From the IMG/VR virus record IMGVR_UViG_3300034283_001180, positions 1 through 53,114 of that record: 53,114 nt of DNA; one strand, 5' to 3'. Below the pieces are notes generated by a model. That model was not told where the DNA came from. It ran no database searches and saw only the letters and a list, made by a program, of their open reading frames with translations. The DNA is from a virus. The position numbers and the translations under genes were made by a program. Shown in pieces: positions 11,549 to 19,239 of the stretch. Position 1 is the stretch's first letter, and the number at the start of each line of letters is the position of its first letter.

Positions 11549-12184
11549 ATGATTAATTACCCAATAGGTGAATGGGAAACAGATTTTGAAATACCAGAAG
11601 ACTTTGTTTCAGAGTTCAATCATTTTGTTAAAGAAATAATGAAAGAAGAAACAAGCATAAGACATCCTCTATACGAAAGACTTTTTATACTATGGTCTGC
11701 TGCAAAGCATGCTTCTAAGCTAGAAGGAGATTTTGTAGAGTGTGGAGTATATGCTGGATTCACTTCTTACTTCATGGCTAAGCACTGTAAAACAAATATC
11801 CACCTATTTGATTCTTGGGATGGTGTAACTGATTTTACAGAACATGATAATGAATATTATAAAGAAAATCCATTTAAGGTTGAAATGGATCAGGCTGTTA
11901 ACACAATGAAAGACTTTTCAAATGTAGTATTCCATAGAGGTGAATTTCCATTTGATTTTGATCAACTAGAAAAAATATCTCTATTACATATTGATGCTGA
12001 TAACTACAATCCTACAAAGATTTGCTTAGAGCAACTATGGGATAAGATGGTTCCTGGTGGAATTGTAATAGTTGATTTCCATGATTCATGGGCAACTGGG
12101 GCAGAAAAAGCAACTAAGGACTTTTTTGAAGGTAAAAGAGATCTTATCATGTTTAGGACTGGGAAAGCTTTAATAATCAAATAA
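11549..12184 (+). CDS. TylF/macrocin-type O-methyltransferase
   Basis: 211 residues, start behind AAAAGGAG. The SAM-binding motif GDFVECGVYAG is at residues 60-70, followed by an acidic LFDSWDGV near 86-93 and the family's HIDADNY (147-153) and GGIVIVDFHD (170-179), whose Asp residues bind a divalent metal in TylF relatives. These enzymes methylate sugar or antibiotic hydroxyls; in a phage the likely substrate is a glycan or small metabolite, which cannot be read from sequence. First gene right of the hub and likely expressed from the promoters before it. Confidence 0.8.
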   Translation: MINYPIGEWETDFEIPEDFVSEFNHFVKEIMKEETSIRHPLYERLFILWSAAKHASKLEGDFVECGVYAGFTSYFMAKHCKTNIHLFDSWDGVTDFTEHDNEYYKENPFKVEMDQAVNTMKDFSNVVFHRGEFPFDFDQLEKISLLHIDADNYNPTKICLEQLWDKMVPGGIVIVDFHDSWATGAEKATKDFFEGKRDLIMFRTGKALIIK

Positions 12185-12228
12185 TGGGCGGGAGAGTCTA
12201 AAAAGCTATGCTTGAGAAAAGGCTTCTA

Positions 12229-12462
12229 ATGGGCTTTATAGACCTTGGAACCAATAACTCCATATATGGACTACCTAATGAAATCTTACTTGTCCAAGAA
12301 GCCCTTAAAGCCTTTATTGACTACATAGACTCTAAATTGCTGGAGTGTCCAAATATTGAAAATGGCATTTGCTATACATATTGGAGACATGATGATTGTA
12401 GGATATTGATGGATATCTTATTTGAACTTACCTTGGAAGAAAGATATAGGGCATGGAAATAG
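12229..12462 (+). CDS. Hypothetical protein (77 aa)
   Basis: I favour ATG 12229 (MGFIDLGTNNSIYGLPNEIL) because AAAAGG lies 7 nt upstream; an in-frame ATG at 12208 is also possible. It has three Cys and an acidic helical C-terminus (FELTLEERYRAWK). Follows the methyltransferase in the same direction. No family recognised. Confidence 0.6.
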   Translation: MGFIDLGTNNSIYGLPNEILLVQEALKAFIDYIDSKLLECPNIENGICYTYWRHDDCRILMDILFELTLEERYRAWK

Positions 12463-12539
12463 CTATTATTGGGATATTGTCTCTATATGGGTTTATTATT
12501 TACCATATACTGAAAAATACTGATAAGATGTATAAATGA
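12453..12539 (+). CDS. Single-span membrane peptide (28 aa)
   Basis: MEIAIIGILSLYGFIIYHIL then a basic tail (KNTDKMYK). It overlaps the end of the preceding gene by 10 nt in another frame, as small coupled phage peptides often do. Evidence is limited to the hydrophobic span and position. Confidence 0.4.
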   Translation: MEIAIIGILSLYGFIIYHILKNTDKMYK

Positions 12540-12590
12540 TCTTCTAGTTTCGCCCGCCGCCGCACTTTTTTTCGCACTTCAGGGGACATG

Positions 12591-12640
12591 TATAATATTA
12601 GATGATGTATAATTACATAGTGATATTAGCCTGCATATAG
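12591..12640 (+). CDS. TATAAT box followed by 12-codon mini-ORF
   Basis: TATAAT at 12591-12596, then ATG 12602 (5 nt later) and a reading frame MMYNYIVILACI ending at 12640. The 84-aa gene follows from its own AAAAGGAG site. The arrangement mirrors the mini-ORF before tRNA-Ile: a -10 box and an immediate, very short frame. It may be a leader peptide or coincidence. Confidence 0.3.
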
Positions 12641-12663
12641 GCTATTAGTAAAAGGAGCTAAAT

Positions 12664-12918
12664 ATGAATTGGTTAAGAACAATAGAAGAAGATAGACTAG
12701 TTGCCATGTTTGAGAAACTAGCATCTGAATTAAAAGAAAAAGAATTAGCTGATAACCCAAGAGAATTAACTGCCGAAGAGAACAATGAGTTAGGCGTATC
12801 TTTAACAACTAAGTGGCAGAATGAAAATGCTGATGGCATGGAAGAGAAGCTAGTTGAGCTATATGGTACAGAAAAAGATAAGCTTGATTATGCCAACTGG
12901 AAAGTTAAGGGAGAGTAA
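12664..12918 (+). CDS. Hypothetical helical acidic protein (84 aa)
   Basis: MNWLRTIEEDRLVAMFEKLA, behind AAAAGGAG. Almost wholly charged helix, with a short basic end (NWKVKGE). Three nt before the next start, so co-translated with the degenerate oxygenase-fold protein. No family recognised. Confidence 0.7.
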   Translation: MNWLRTIEEDRLVAMFEKLASELKEKELADNPRELTAEENNELGVSLTTKWQNENADGMEEKLVELYGTEKDKLDYANWKVKGE

Positions 12919-12920
12919 TT

Positions 12921-13655
12921 ATGGGAATACTGGACACAGTAACAAAGACTAACGAGTACGGGCAACATGGAATTCACATCTTTAGAAATTTTTTTACAGA
13001 AGAAGAGCTCGCACTTCTTGATACTTGGGTAGAAACAAGTTACAGTAGCTCTACTGATGTTTCTGGACACCTTACCGCAAAAAACTATTCCATTATAACC
13101 AATAGAGAATCAGTTAGACCATATTTTACTAAGTTAAGAGAAGCAATTAAAACTAAGTGCAGCACAGAGACTTTGTTTATTGCTAGAGTAAAAGTTTTAG
13201 AGATTTCTCCATGGGAGTGGGAAGAGCTTGTTGATCCAGATTATGTTCCTACCGAAGAGCAGCTTGCTTCATGGGATAGGCCAATGAAAACTCTTAGTTA
13301 TAATCTTACAGAGGTTAGAGAAGCTGCATTGGCTTCAGTACCTTCTAACGGATACGCACTAACCGACTTCGAAAGTGGAATTGTTTCTAATCCACTATTT
13401 TTAGATATTTATCAGAATCCAATAGAAATTGATGCATATCATGCAATGGTAGTTTTGAACCCAGAATTTACTGGAGGTTCTGTTACTGTTAACAGCTCTA
13501 TTACCAATGAAGACGTTGTGTTAGATCTAAATCCTGGAGACGTATTGTTCTTTAATAAGAGCGTTTCTGGTGTACAACAAATTTCAAAAGTTTTAACTGG
13601 AAAAAGACGTTGTTTTAATTTAGTACTAACTGAGGATAGAGCCTTTAGAGTTTAA
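12921..13655 (+). CDS. Degenerate 2OG-Fe(II) oxygenase-fold protein
   Basis: 244 residues. It keeps family landmarks: an N-terminal NFFTEEELALLDTWV, a core strand with the small turn MVVLNPEFTGGSV where active paralogues have YLNDDYEGGE, and LNPGDVLFFNKSVSGVQQ where they have PKAG...H. The HxD iron pair is absent and the distal His position reads Val-Gln-Gln, so iron binding by the usual triad looks impossible. It is probably a non-catalytic relative with a binding or structural role. It lies directly upstream of an active paralogue. Confidence 0.6.
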   Translation: MGILDTVTKTNEYGQHGIHIFRNFFTEEELALLDTWVETSYSSSTDVSGHLTAKNYSIITNRESVRPYFTKLREAIKTKCSTETLFIARVKVLEISPWEWEELVDPDYVPTEEQLASWDRPMKTLSYNLTEVREAALASVPSNGYALTDFESGIVSNPLFLDIYQNPIEIDAYHAMVVLNPEFTGGSVTVNSSITNEDVVLDLNPGDVLFFNKSVSGVQQISKVLTGKRRCFNLVLTEDRAFRV

Positions 13656-13660
13656 CGCAT

Positions 13661-14248
13661 ATGTCCATACATGTGCATGAAAACTTTATAGAAGGACAAG
13701 ACTTAGAAAACATATTAGGGTTTAGCAAATCGTTTAGCCCCGAAGATAAGTTTCTTTGGGGTTATAACGATATTGTTAACTTAGAATATGAAAATAAAAA
13801 TAACATTATTGGTTCACTAGATAAGTGTGTGCTATTTTTGAACGAAGAGTTCTTAAAAAAATATAAATTAAAAAATGATTTAAAAGTAATTAATATATTT
13901 GGTGCAGGGTTGAGACCTGGGAAAAAGTATACTAGACATCAAGATAAAGAATATACATATGAAGGCAAAAAAGACTCAGATGTAGTATACACTGGATTAC
14001 TTTATTTAAATGATGATTATGTTGGAGGAGAATTACTATTAGAAGATCATTCTTCTGATAGTGTAACAGGTGGGCATAAATTAATTAAGCCTAAAGCTGG
14101 AACTTTAATATATTTTACAGAAGATGTCTATCATTCAGTAATGCCCGTTTCTGAAGGTATTAGATACAACATAGTTATGTTTTTTTCAGACGCAGACTTG
14201 CGTAGACCTTTAGCTAGAAAGACTACACTAGAAAACTTTGGTTATTAA
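13661..14248 (+). CDS. 2OG-Fe(II) oxygenase (P4H-like)
   Basis: 195 residues. The iron triad is visible: His93 and Asp95 (RHQDKE) and His158 (YHSVM); Arg168 (IRYNIV) would bind the 2-oxoglutarate carboxylate. The core motif YLNDDYVGGE (about 115-124) and KPKAG are typical of prolyl-4-hydroxylase-like enzymes. The substrate is not deducible. It ends tail-to-tail with the next gene, overlapping by 4 nt, which is unusual and prevents a terminator between them. Confidence 0.85.
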   Translation: MSIHVHENFIEGQDLENILGFSKSFSPEDKFLWGYNDIVNLEYENKNNIIGSLDKCVLFLNEEFLKKYKLKNDLKVINIFGAGLRPGKKYTRHQDKEYTYEGKKDSDVVYTGLLYLNDDYVGGELLLEDHSSDSVTGGHKLIKPKAGTLIYFTEDVYHSVMPVSEGIRYNIVMFFSDADLRRPLARKTTLENFGY

Positions 14249-14907
14249 GAGTATTTATTATTGTCGTAAAAATTTGGTACCTTTAAAAATGCTGGTAACA
14301 CATATCTAATAGGGCCAGCACCAACATGTCTAACTCCATGATTAAACTCATCATTACCTGGGAAGACAATTAGTGTTCCAGGCTCTGGAACAATTTCAAT
14401 GTTTTTGTTGGGCCAGAACACCTGACCATTTTTATAATCATCATGTATATATATGATTGCTGCATACTTAATTGATGGATCTGTGTGTTGATCTGTATGG
14501 GCTACAAGTTCCACCCCTTCTGGCATTCTTTGAAAAAAATAAAATCCAGAGCATATTAACTTTTCTGTACCTTGATCCATAATTTTTTGAAGTCGATTAC
14601 TTACTTGGTGATGAATAGGGTTATCTGTAAATGCTAAGTTTTTATCGTGCCAGTTTTGTGTTACTTCGAATAGACCTTCTGCAACTAAATTTTCAACATC
14701 ATCTCTTCCAAACTTAGCCATACAGAATTTAGCAAGTCCTTGCGTATACTGAATTTCCCAATCAGCTTGAGTAGCATTGTTTATTATTTCAAAATATTGT
14801 TTAATTTCTTCGTCTGTAACAAAATTTTTTACAAGCAATAATCCTTCTACTGGAGTTTCTACTTCATAGCCAGCAGATTCCATTTCTTTTTTGAGATATG
14901 TTGTCAT
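14245..14907 (-). CDS. 2OG-Fe(II) oxygenase (P4H-like), leaderless promoter
   Basis: 220 residues on the minus strand. His137/Asp139 (HTDQHT), His190 (NHGV) and Arg201 (IRYVLP) complete the active site; IHDDYKNGQV replaces the usual LNDDYEGGE. The -10 TATAAT (14919-14914) ends exactly 6 nt before ATG 14907, and the terminator of the upstream unit is just behind it, so the mRNA probably begins at the start codon. The only oxygenase gene in this orientation. Confidence 0.85.
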   Translation of the reverse strand: MTTYLKKEMESAGYEVETPVEGLLLVKNFVTDEEIKQYFEIINNATQADWEIQYTQGLAKFCMAKFGRDDVENLVAEGLFEVTQNWHDKNLAFTDNPIHHQVSNRLQKIMDQGTEKLICSGFYFFQRMPEGVELVAHTDQHTDPSIKYAAIIYIHDDYKNGQVFWPNKNIEIVPEPGTLIVFPGNDEFNHGVRHVGAGPIRYVLPAFLKVPNFYDNNKYS

Positions 14908-14925
14908 GGTTATATTATATCAAAA

Positions 14926-14957
14926 AACCCTAATAGGAGGCGGATCCTATTAGGGTT
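14926..14957 (-). terminator. Rho-independent terminator
   Basis: AACCCTAATAGGA / TCCTATTAGGGTT, 13 perfect pairs with a 6-nt loop, followed on the minus strand by TTTTTTGATA. It ends the transglycosylase unit. Confidence 0.9.
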
Positions 14958-15013
14958 CTGTGCGTTTCCGCAATACATGAGGGCAAAATATGGGATGCTC
15001 ACCTCATGTAAAT

Positions 15014-15199
15014 TTATTTAATTATGTCTTTTTCAACCATTACTTCGTAAACAGCAGTAAGAGCGTGTTCGATAGAAGGAGTACTCTGTTCAATAAACTT
15101 AGAAACTTCCTCTTCACCCATTCCACTCATTAATGCCATGCTTTTATTAATTTCGATAAAGGTTTCAACCATTACCGCAATAGCTTCTTCTTTACTCAT
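15014..15199 (-). CDS. Small hypothetical protein (61 aa)
   Basis: MSKEEAIAVMVETFIEINKS, helical and acidic, with a Met-rich middle (MALMSGMGEEEV). Last gene of the minus-strand transglycosylase unit; its start overlaps the preceding gene. No family recognised. Confidence 0.65.
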   Translation of the reverse strand: MSKEEAIAVMVETFIEINKSMALMSGMGEEEVSKFIEQSTPSIEHALTAVYEVMVEKDIIK

Positions 15200-15422
15200 T
15201 CTCTTCCTTAGATCTGAAGGCTGGTGAGGGGCCCAGCAAAAAACCCTCTTGATGATATTCTACCATTTTAGCAAGCTGTTGTCTATCATTTTCATCTTTT
15301 GATAGTAAATTTGCTATAAGGCTTAGCAGGTCATATATTCTATGGAGCATAATATAATTTACCATGGGTAAATTATCTTCCATGTCCTGAGTTATATAAT
15401 CTTCAGGCATTATATTTTTCAT
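15192..15422 (-). CDS. Hypothetical protein (76 aa)
   Basis: MKNIMPEDYITQDMEDNLPM, then an amphipathic helix (IYDLLSLIANLLSK) and a Pro/Gly patch. It overlaps both neighbours by 8-20 nt. No family recognised. Confidence 0.6.
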   Translation of the reverse strand: MKNIMPEDYITQDMEDNLPMVNYIMLHRIYDLLSLIANLLSKDENDRQQLAKMVEYHQEGFLLGPSPAFRSKEENE

Positions 15423-15597
15423 CGCTAGTTATTTCAAATAGAACCTGATTTATAGTTTTATTTGACTGAGACTGCTCATCTAGATATTTAACAAAATGTT
15501 TAATAACTCTATCAGCGATAAATTCCCTAGGTATGTGAGCGCATGGGATCACCATGGATAGCTCTAGTATTAAATCTTTATTATAAATACTTTGCAT
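15403..15597 (-). CDS. Hypothetical protein (64 aa)
   Basis: MQSIYNKDLILELSMVIPCA, helical with mixed charge. The start lies within the end of the upstream gene (17-nt overlap). No family recognised. Confidence 0.6.
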   Translation of the reverse strand: MQSIYNKDLILELSMVIPCAHIPREFIADRVIKHFVKYLDEQSQSNKTINQVLFEITSDEKYNA

Positions 15598-15793
15598 CTA
15601 CGTATCCTTTCATTTTTTTATACATATCGATTCCTATATATTTTTTATAACTACAAGAAATGCAGTATAGGAAAATTTTATCTTCTTCATCTAAATTTGA
15701 AAAAAGAAGACCCTGATCTAATGGGCAATCCATTTTAGGAACAAGGCCTTCTTTTGATAGAGATAGGTACCTTGATACAATTTGTATTTTAAT
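15581..15793 (-). CDS. Small Cys4 protein with probable ATT start
   Basis: The frame contains MDCPLDQGLLFSNLDEED then LYCISCSYKKYIG, a zinc-ribbon-like pattern. ATG 15733 would give 50 residues, but coding character continues upstream (IVSRYLSLSKEGLVPK) to an ATT at 15793, placed 6 nt after AGGGG and just beyond the transglycosylase stop. No ATG, GTG or TTG lies in that stretch in frame. I therefore propose an ATT start (70 aa). Small phage proteins with 'CP-DQ-LF-NL-D' and YCxxC are familiar, but I know no function. Confidence 0.55.
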   Translation of the reverse strand: MKIQIVSRYLSLSKEGLVPKMDCPLDQGLLFSNLDEEDKIFLYCISCSYKKYIGIDMYKKMKGYVDAKYL

Positions 15794-15806
15794 ACCTATC
15801 CCCTAA

Positions 15807-16364
15807 CTACTTTGGAAATTGAATCATCAATCTCTTTGCTTTACTAATAGAATTTGGCCACGATGACCAGTCTATTCCGCCTTTAGTCATATAATACGTT
15901 ATCTCTGCGTTTATGACTGGATCGAACAAAAGTACGTTCGACCTCAATTCGAATTTCTCTTTACGATCTATACCAAGGTTACCCAGCATGTTGATCTGAA
16001 AAATTCCGTAGGAACTGTCTCCAGTGCTCCTGTTGCCATTGTATGCCATAGGGCGTCCATTAGACTCCGCTTTAGCAATGGCCCACGCCATTTTAAGGGC
16101 GCTTCCTTCAAAACCTACAGACTTGAGAAGTTTTACTAACTCATTATCTGTTAACATTTCCGAAGGTTTGTATACAGTATTGCTGAATTTTTCCAGCGTT
16201 TCTCTTTTCAGTTGTGCTTCTGTTTTAGACTCTACCTTTACAGTTAGAGCTTCGGCTGGCGGTGTATTAACAACTGGTGTTCCAGTATATAAAAACATTA
16301 AACCAACCGCTATTGCAACATAATGATGTAAAACATCACTAAGTTTTTCTTTTATATTCTCCAT
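15807..16364 (-). CDS. Lytic transglycosylase (SLT-type), membrane-anchored
   Basis: The start is set at ATG 16364 because GGAGG (16377-16373) is 8 nt upstream; earlier in-frame ATGs overlap that site. 185 residues: hydrophobic span at about 15-30 (signal anchor or signal peptide), Thr/Lys linker, then a lysozyme-like domain from about 75. AWAIAKAESNGRPMAYN carries the catalytic Glu100, and SSYGIFQIN follows as in SLT/GEWL-type enzymes. It cleaves peptidoglycan glycan strands; export suggests lysis or envelope passage. First gene of its minus-strand unit. Confidence 0.8.
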   Translation of the reverse strand: MENIKEKLSDVLHHYVAIAVGLMFLYTGTPVVNTPPAEALTVKVESKTEAQLKRETLEKFSNTVYKPSEMLTDNELVKLLKSVGFEGSALKMAWAIAKAESNGRPMAYNGNRSTGDSSYGIFQINMLGNLGIDRKEKFELRSNVLLFDPVINAEITYYMTKGGIDWSSWPNSISKAKRLMIQFPK

Positions 16365-16397
16365 TGGCATTTCCTCCATTAGAGATAACGGACTATA

Positions 16398-16438
16398 ATC
16401 ATAACATTGTTATTTAGTACATGTCAAGCTAGTCGACT
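16398..16438 (-). promoter_or_regulatory. Strong promoter for the transglycosylase unit
   Basis: Minus strand: TAGTCGACTAG directly upstream of TTGACA (16427-16422), 18 bp, TATGAT (16403-16398). The upstream palindrome copy suggests a shared activator or operator with the promoter at 11330. Confidence 0.75.
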
Positions 16439-16581
16439 ATAATTTTTATTTATAGTTAACTAATAATCTTACTGTTTTTTATTAGTTTATTTTCTAAAGC
16501 ACTTCCCTTAAAGAATTTTCTTTGGTAGAATTATCTTCTATTATTTTAAAATTAAACCGCAAGGCGGAGAAAAGGTGCTAT

Positions 16582-18516
16582 ATGTCAAGAATTATTGAAA
16601 ACCCATACGAAAACTTTATTGCATTGTCGAGATATGCAAGATGGATCCCAGATGACAATCGCAGAGAAACATGGGGTGAGACAGTTGATAGATACTTTAG
16701 TTTTATGTTAAATCATCTGAAAAATAATTTTGACTATGTTCCAGATAAAAAGCTTGTAGATGAACTTAAAGAGTTTGTTTATGATAGAAATGTAATGCCT
16801 TCAATGAGAGCAGTAATGACTGCAGGTCCTGCTCTTGATAGAGATCATGTTGCAGGGTATAACTGCTCATTTGTTCCAGTTGATTCACCTCGATCATTTG
16901 ATGAGACTATGTATATCTTAATGTGTGGAACTGGTGTTGGATTCTCTGTTGAATACAAGTATGTCAATAAGCTTCCTGCCGTTCCAGAAAGTTTTGAAAA
17001 GTCCAATACAATTATTTCTGTTGAGGATTCAAAGACTGGATGGGCAAAGGCGTATCGTGAACTTCTTGCAATGCTTTGGGCTGGACAAATTCCTTCTGTT
17101 GATGTATCTAAGCTTCGCCCAGCAGGTGCACGTTTAAAGACAATGGGAGGAAGGTCATCTGGACCACAGCCTTTGATTAACCTATTTGATTTTACTATTG
17201 CAAAATTTAAGTCAGCAGCAGGTCGCCAATTGAAACCTATTGAAGCTCACGATATAATGTGTAAGATTGGTGAAGTTGTAGTTGTTGGTGGAGTACGTCG
17301 TTCCGCAATGATTTCGTTATCTAATATTAACGATATTGAAATGGCAGCCGCAAAATCTGGAAACTGGTGGGAAAACAACACTCAACGTGCACTATCAAAT
17401 AATTCAGTAGCATATTCTCGCAAACCAGAAATGGAGCAGTTTATAGCAGAGTGGAAAAATTTATATGATTCAAAATCAGGTGAGCGTGGCATATACAATG
17501 TTGCCGCTGCTCAAAAGCAAGCAGCAAGATGGGGTAGAAGAGACCCAGAAATTCATTACGGAACTAACCCATGCTCAGAAATTATCCTTCGCCCTTATCA
17601 GTTCTGTAATTTATCCGAAGTTGTAATTCGTGAGAATGATTCTTTAAAGGATATTGAAAATAAGGTAAAGTTAGCAACAATTCTTGGAACATGGCAGTCA
17701 ACCCTTACAGACTTCAAATATCTTCGTAAGATTTGGAAAGACAATACTGAAGAAGAAAGACTACTTGGCGTTTCATTGACAGGTCAATTTGGACACAAGT
17801 TTATGTCTGGAAAAGAAAACTTAGAAAAGCTTGGAAAGTTCTTAGAGGACATTAGGGATGTTGCAAGATTTATTAATAAAGCAGAGTCAGATAGAATTGG
17901 AATCAATGAGTCTGCAGCTATAACCTGTGTTAAGCCTTCAGGGACCGTCTCACAGCTTGTAGGAGTGTCTTCTGGAATGCATGCATGGCATTCAGAGTAT
18001 TATATTCGTACAGTTCGTGGAGATAAGAAAGATCCCCTATCAACATTTTTAAAGGAAGTCGGAATTCCCGTAGAAGATGACTTTATGAAGCCAAATGATA
18101 CATATGTATTCTCATTCCCTGTAAAGGCACCAGAAGGTGCAATTGTAAGAAATGATTTAACTGCAATCGATCATTTGAATACATGGTTAGTTTATCAACG
18201 TTCATGGTGTGAACATAAGCCATCTATTACTGTATCTGTTAAAGAAGATGAATGGATGGAAGTAGGGGCTTGGGTATATAAGCATTTTGACGAAGTTTCT
18301 GGAATCTCATTCCTTCCGCACTCAGATCATAGTTATAAGCAAGCACCATATCAAGAGGTAACAAAAGAAGAATATGAAACTCTTCTTTCTCAAATGCCAA
18401 AAAATATTCGTTGGGCAGATTTATCATTTTATGAAACCGAAGACGGTACAAGCGGAACACAGACTTTAGCTTGTACATCAGATGGAAATTGTGAAATTGT
18501 AGATATTTCAGCTTAG
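16582..18516 (+). CDS. nrdJ: Class II (adenosylcobalamin) ribonucleotide reductase
   Basis: 644 residues from ATG 16582 (MSRIIENPYENFIALSRYAR), preceded by AAAGGTG. It reduces ribonucleotides to deoxyribonucleotides using a B12-derived radical, so it needs no separate small subunit and no oxygen. Conserved residues: Cys95 (GYNCSF), Cys331 and Glu333 in NPCSE, Cys342 in FCNLSE, with Cys331 to Cys342 spaced by 11 as in the Lactobacillus RTPR enzyme. A C-terminal Cys631/Cys637 pair would accept thioredoxin electrons. Shorter than RTPR (about 739 aa). No intein or intron. Upstream (16440-16581) no clear promoter is seen. Confidence 0.93.
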   Translation: MSRIIENPYENFIALSRYARWIPDDNRRETWGETVDRYFSFMLNHLKNNFDYVPDKKLVDELKEFVYDRNVMPSMRAVMTAGPALDRDHVAGYNCSFVPVDSPRSFDETMYILMCGTGVGFSVEYKYVNKLPAVPESFEKSNTIISVEDSKTGWAKAYRELLAMLWAGQIPSVDVSKLRPAGARLKTMGGRSSGPQPLINLFDFTIAKFKSAAGRQLKPIEAHDIMCKIGEVVVVGGVRRSAMISLSNINDIEMAAAKSGNWWENNTQRALSNNSVAYSRKPEMEQFIAEWKNLYDSKSGERGIYNVAAAQKQAARWGRRDPEIHYGTNPCSEIILRPYQFCNLSEVVIRENDSLKDIENKVKLATILGTWQSTLTDFKYLRKIWKDNTEEERLLGVSLTGQFGHKFMSGKENLEKLGKFLEDIRDVARFINKAESDRIGINESAAITCVKPSGTVSQLVGVSSGMHAWHSEYYIRTVRGDKKDPLSTFLKEVGIPVEDDFMKPNDTYVFSFPVKAPEGAIVRNDLTAIDHLNTWLVYQRSWCEHKPSITVSVKEDEWMEVGAWVYKHFDEVSGISFLPHSDHSYKQAPYQEVTKEEYETLLSQMPKNIRWADLSFYETEDGTSGTQTLACTSDGNCEIVDISA

Positions 18517-18525
18517 TGCTACAAT
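18497..18525 (+). promoter_or_regulatory. Promoter before the holin-like gene
   Basis: TTGTAG (18497-18502), 17 bp, TACAAT (18520-18525), overlapping the nrdJ stop. A CTGGGC/GCCCAG hairpin (18556-18572) lies in the leader before AGGGAGG. Confidence 0.55.
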
Positions 18526-18587
18526 AATAGTATTGGGATAAAACCCAAAATTCCTGGGCACCCCGCCCAGAAGTAGGGAGGTCTTTA

Positions 18588-18815
18588 ATGAAAGAAGATC
18601 TTAATAATGATGGAAAGGTAACAATGCAAGAAAAAATTCTCGCAGCGCTAGCAAGCTATGGTCGTCACTTTTTAGGTGCGGCTATTGCACTATACATGAC
18701 TGGCAATACAGACCCAGGAGATTTAATTAAGGGTGGTATCGCAGCATGCTTGCCAGTTATTTTAAAGGCGTTAAATCCAAACGAACCAAGTTTCGGGTTT
18801 ACAAAGAAGGCTTAA
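18588..18815 (+). CDS. Holin-like membrane protein with EF-hand loop
   Basis: 75 residues behind GGGAGG. The N-terminus DLNNDGKVTMQE (residues 4-15) is a canonical 12-residue EF-hand loop (Asp1, Asn3, Asp5, Gly6, Glu12). Two hydrophobic segments follow (HFLGAAIALYM and LIKGGIAACLPVILKAL) and the end reads NPNEPSFG, as in small actinophage holins. It would form the membrane lesion that starts lysis; a calcium sensor on it would be unusual. Not beside the transglycosylase but only nrdJ separates them. Alternative: a membrane-associated tail or assembly factor. Confidence 0.6.
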   Translation: MKEDLNNDGKVTMQEKILAALASYGRHFLGAAIALYMTGNTDPGDLIKGGIAACLPVILKALNPNEPSFGFTKKA

Positions 18816-18835
18816 TTTAATAGTCGATTAGGATG

Positions 18836-18866
18836 ACTCCTGTGCTAAAATTGGCATAGGAGTTTT
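18836..18866 (+). terminator. Rho-independent terminator
   Basis: ACTCCTGTGC / GCATAGGAGT (10 pairs, one G-U) with an 8-nt loop, then TTTT. It lies 20 nt past the holin-like gene. Confidence 0.8.
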
Positions 18867-18888
18867 CCTATTTTAGGAGATTTTGCAA

Positions 18889-19239
18889 ATGGCAGTACAA
18901 AAGAATTTCGAAGTAGATCAAAATGCTACTTTCACCTTTGAGGTTCAATACACCGAAGAGGATGAAACTACGCCTATTGATTTAACTGGCGCAACCGCTA
19001 AAATGCAGGTGCGTGATACTAAGGGCGGAAGTAAGTTAGCTTTTACATTAACTTCTCCTTCTGGAGGAATTACTATTGACGGCCCAAATGGAAAATTAAC
19101 TATTAAGATCACTCCTACTCAAACTAATAAAATGTTTTACCCTAAGTCTTCTTATGACATTATGGTAGTTGATTCTAATAGCAATAAAATAAAATTGCTA
19201 GAAGGATTTATGACATTGAGTAGGAGCGTGACTATTTAA
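18889..19239 (+). CDS. Baseplate/fibre beta-sandwich protein (BppU-like)
   Basis: ATG 18889 has AGGAGA 8 nt upstream; an in-frame TTG two codons earlier is rejected. 116 residues: MAVQKNFEVDQNATFTFEVQ, DLTGATAKMQVRDT, TIDGPNGKLTIKITPTQT. The pattern resembles the N-terminal domain of phage baseplate upper proteins. It would sit at the tail tip as an adaptor for fibres. First of the fibre block, overlapping the next start by 1 nt. Confidence 0.65.
   Translation: MAVQKNFEVDQNATFTFEVQYTEEDETTPIDLTGATAKMQVRDTKGGSKLAFTLTSPSGGITIDGPNGKLTIKITPTQTNKMFYPKSSYDIMVVDSNSNKIKLLEGFMTLSRSVTI

Noticed and set aside
16522-16581. Longer start for the ribonucleotide reductase
   Set aside because: The upstream 20 codons are AT-rich with no family similarity, and ATG 16582 has a ribosome site and the conserved-looking N-terminus.
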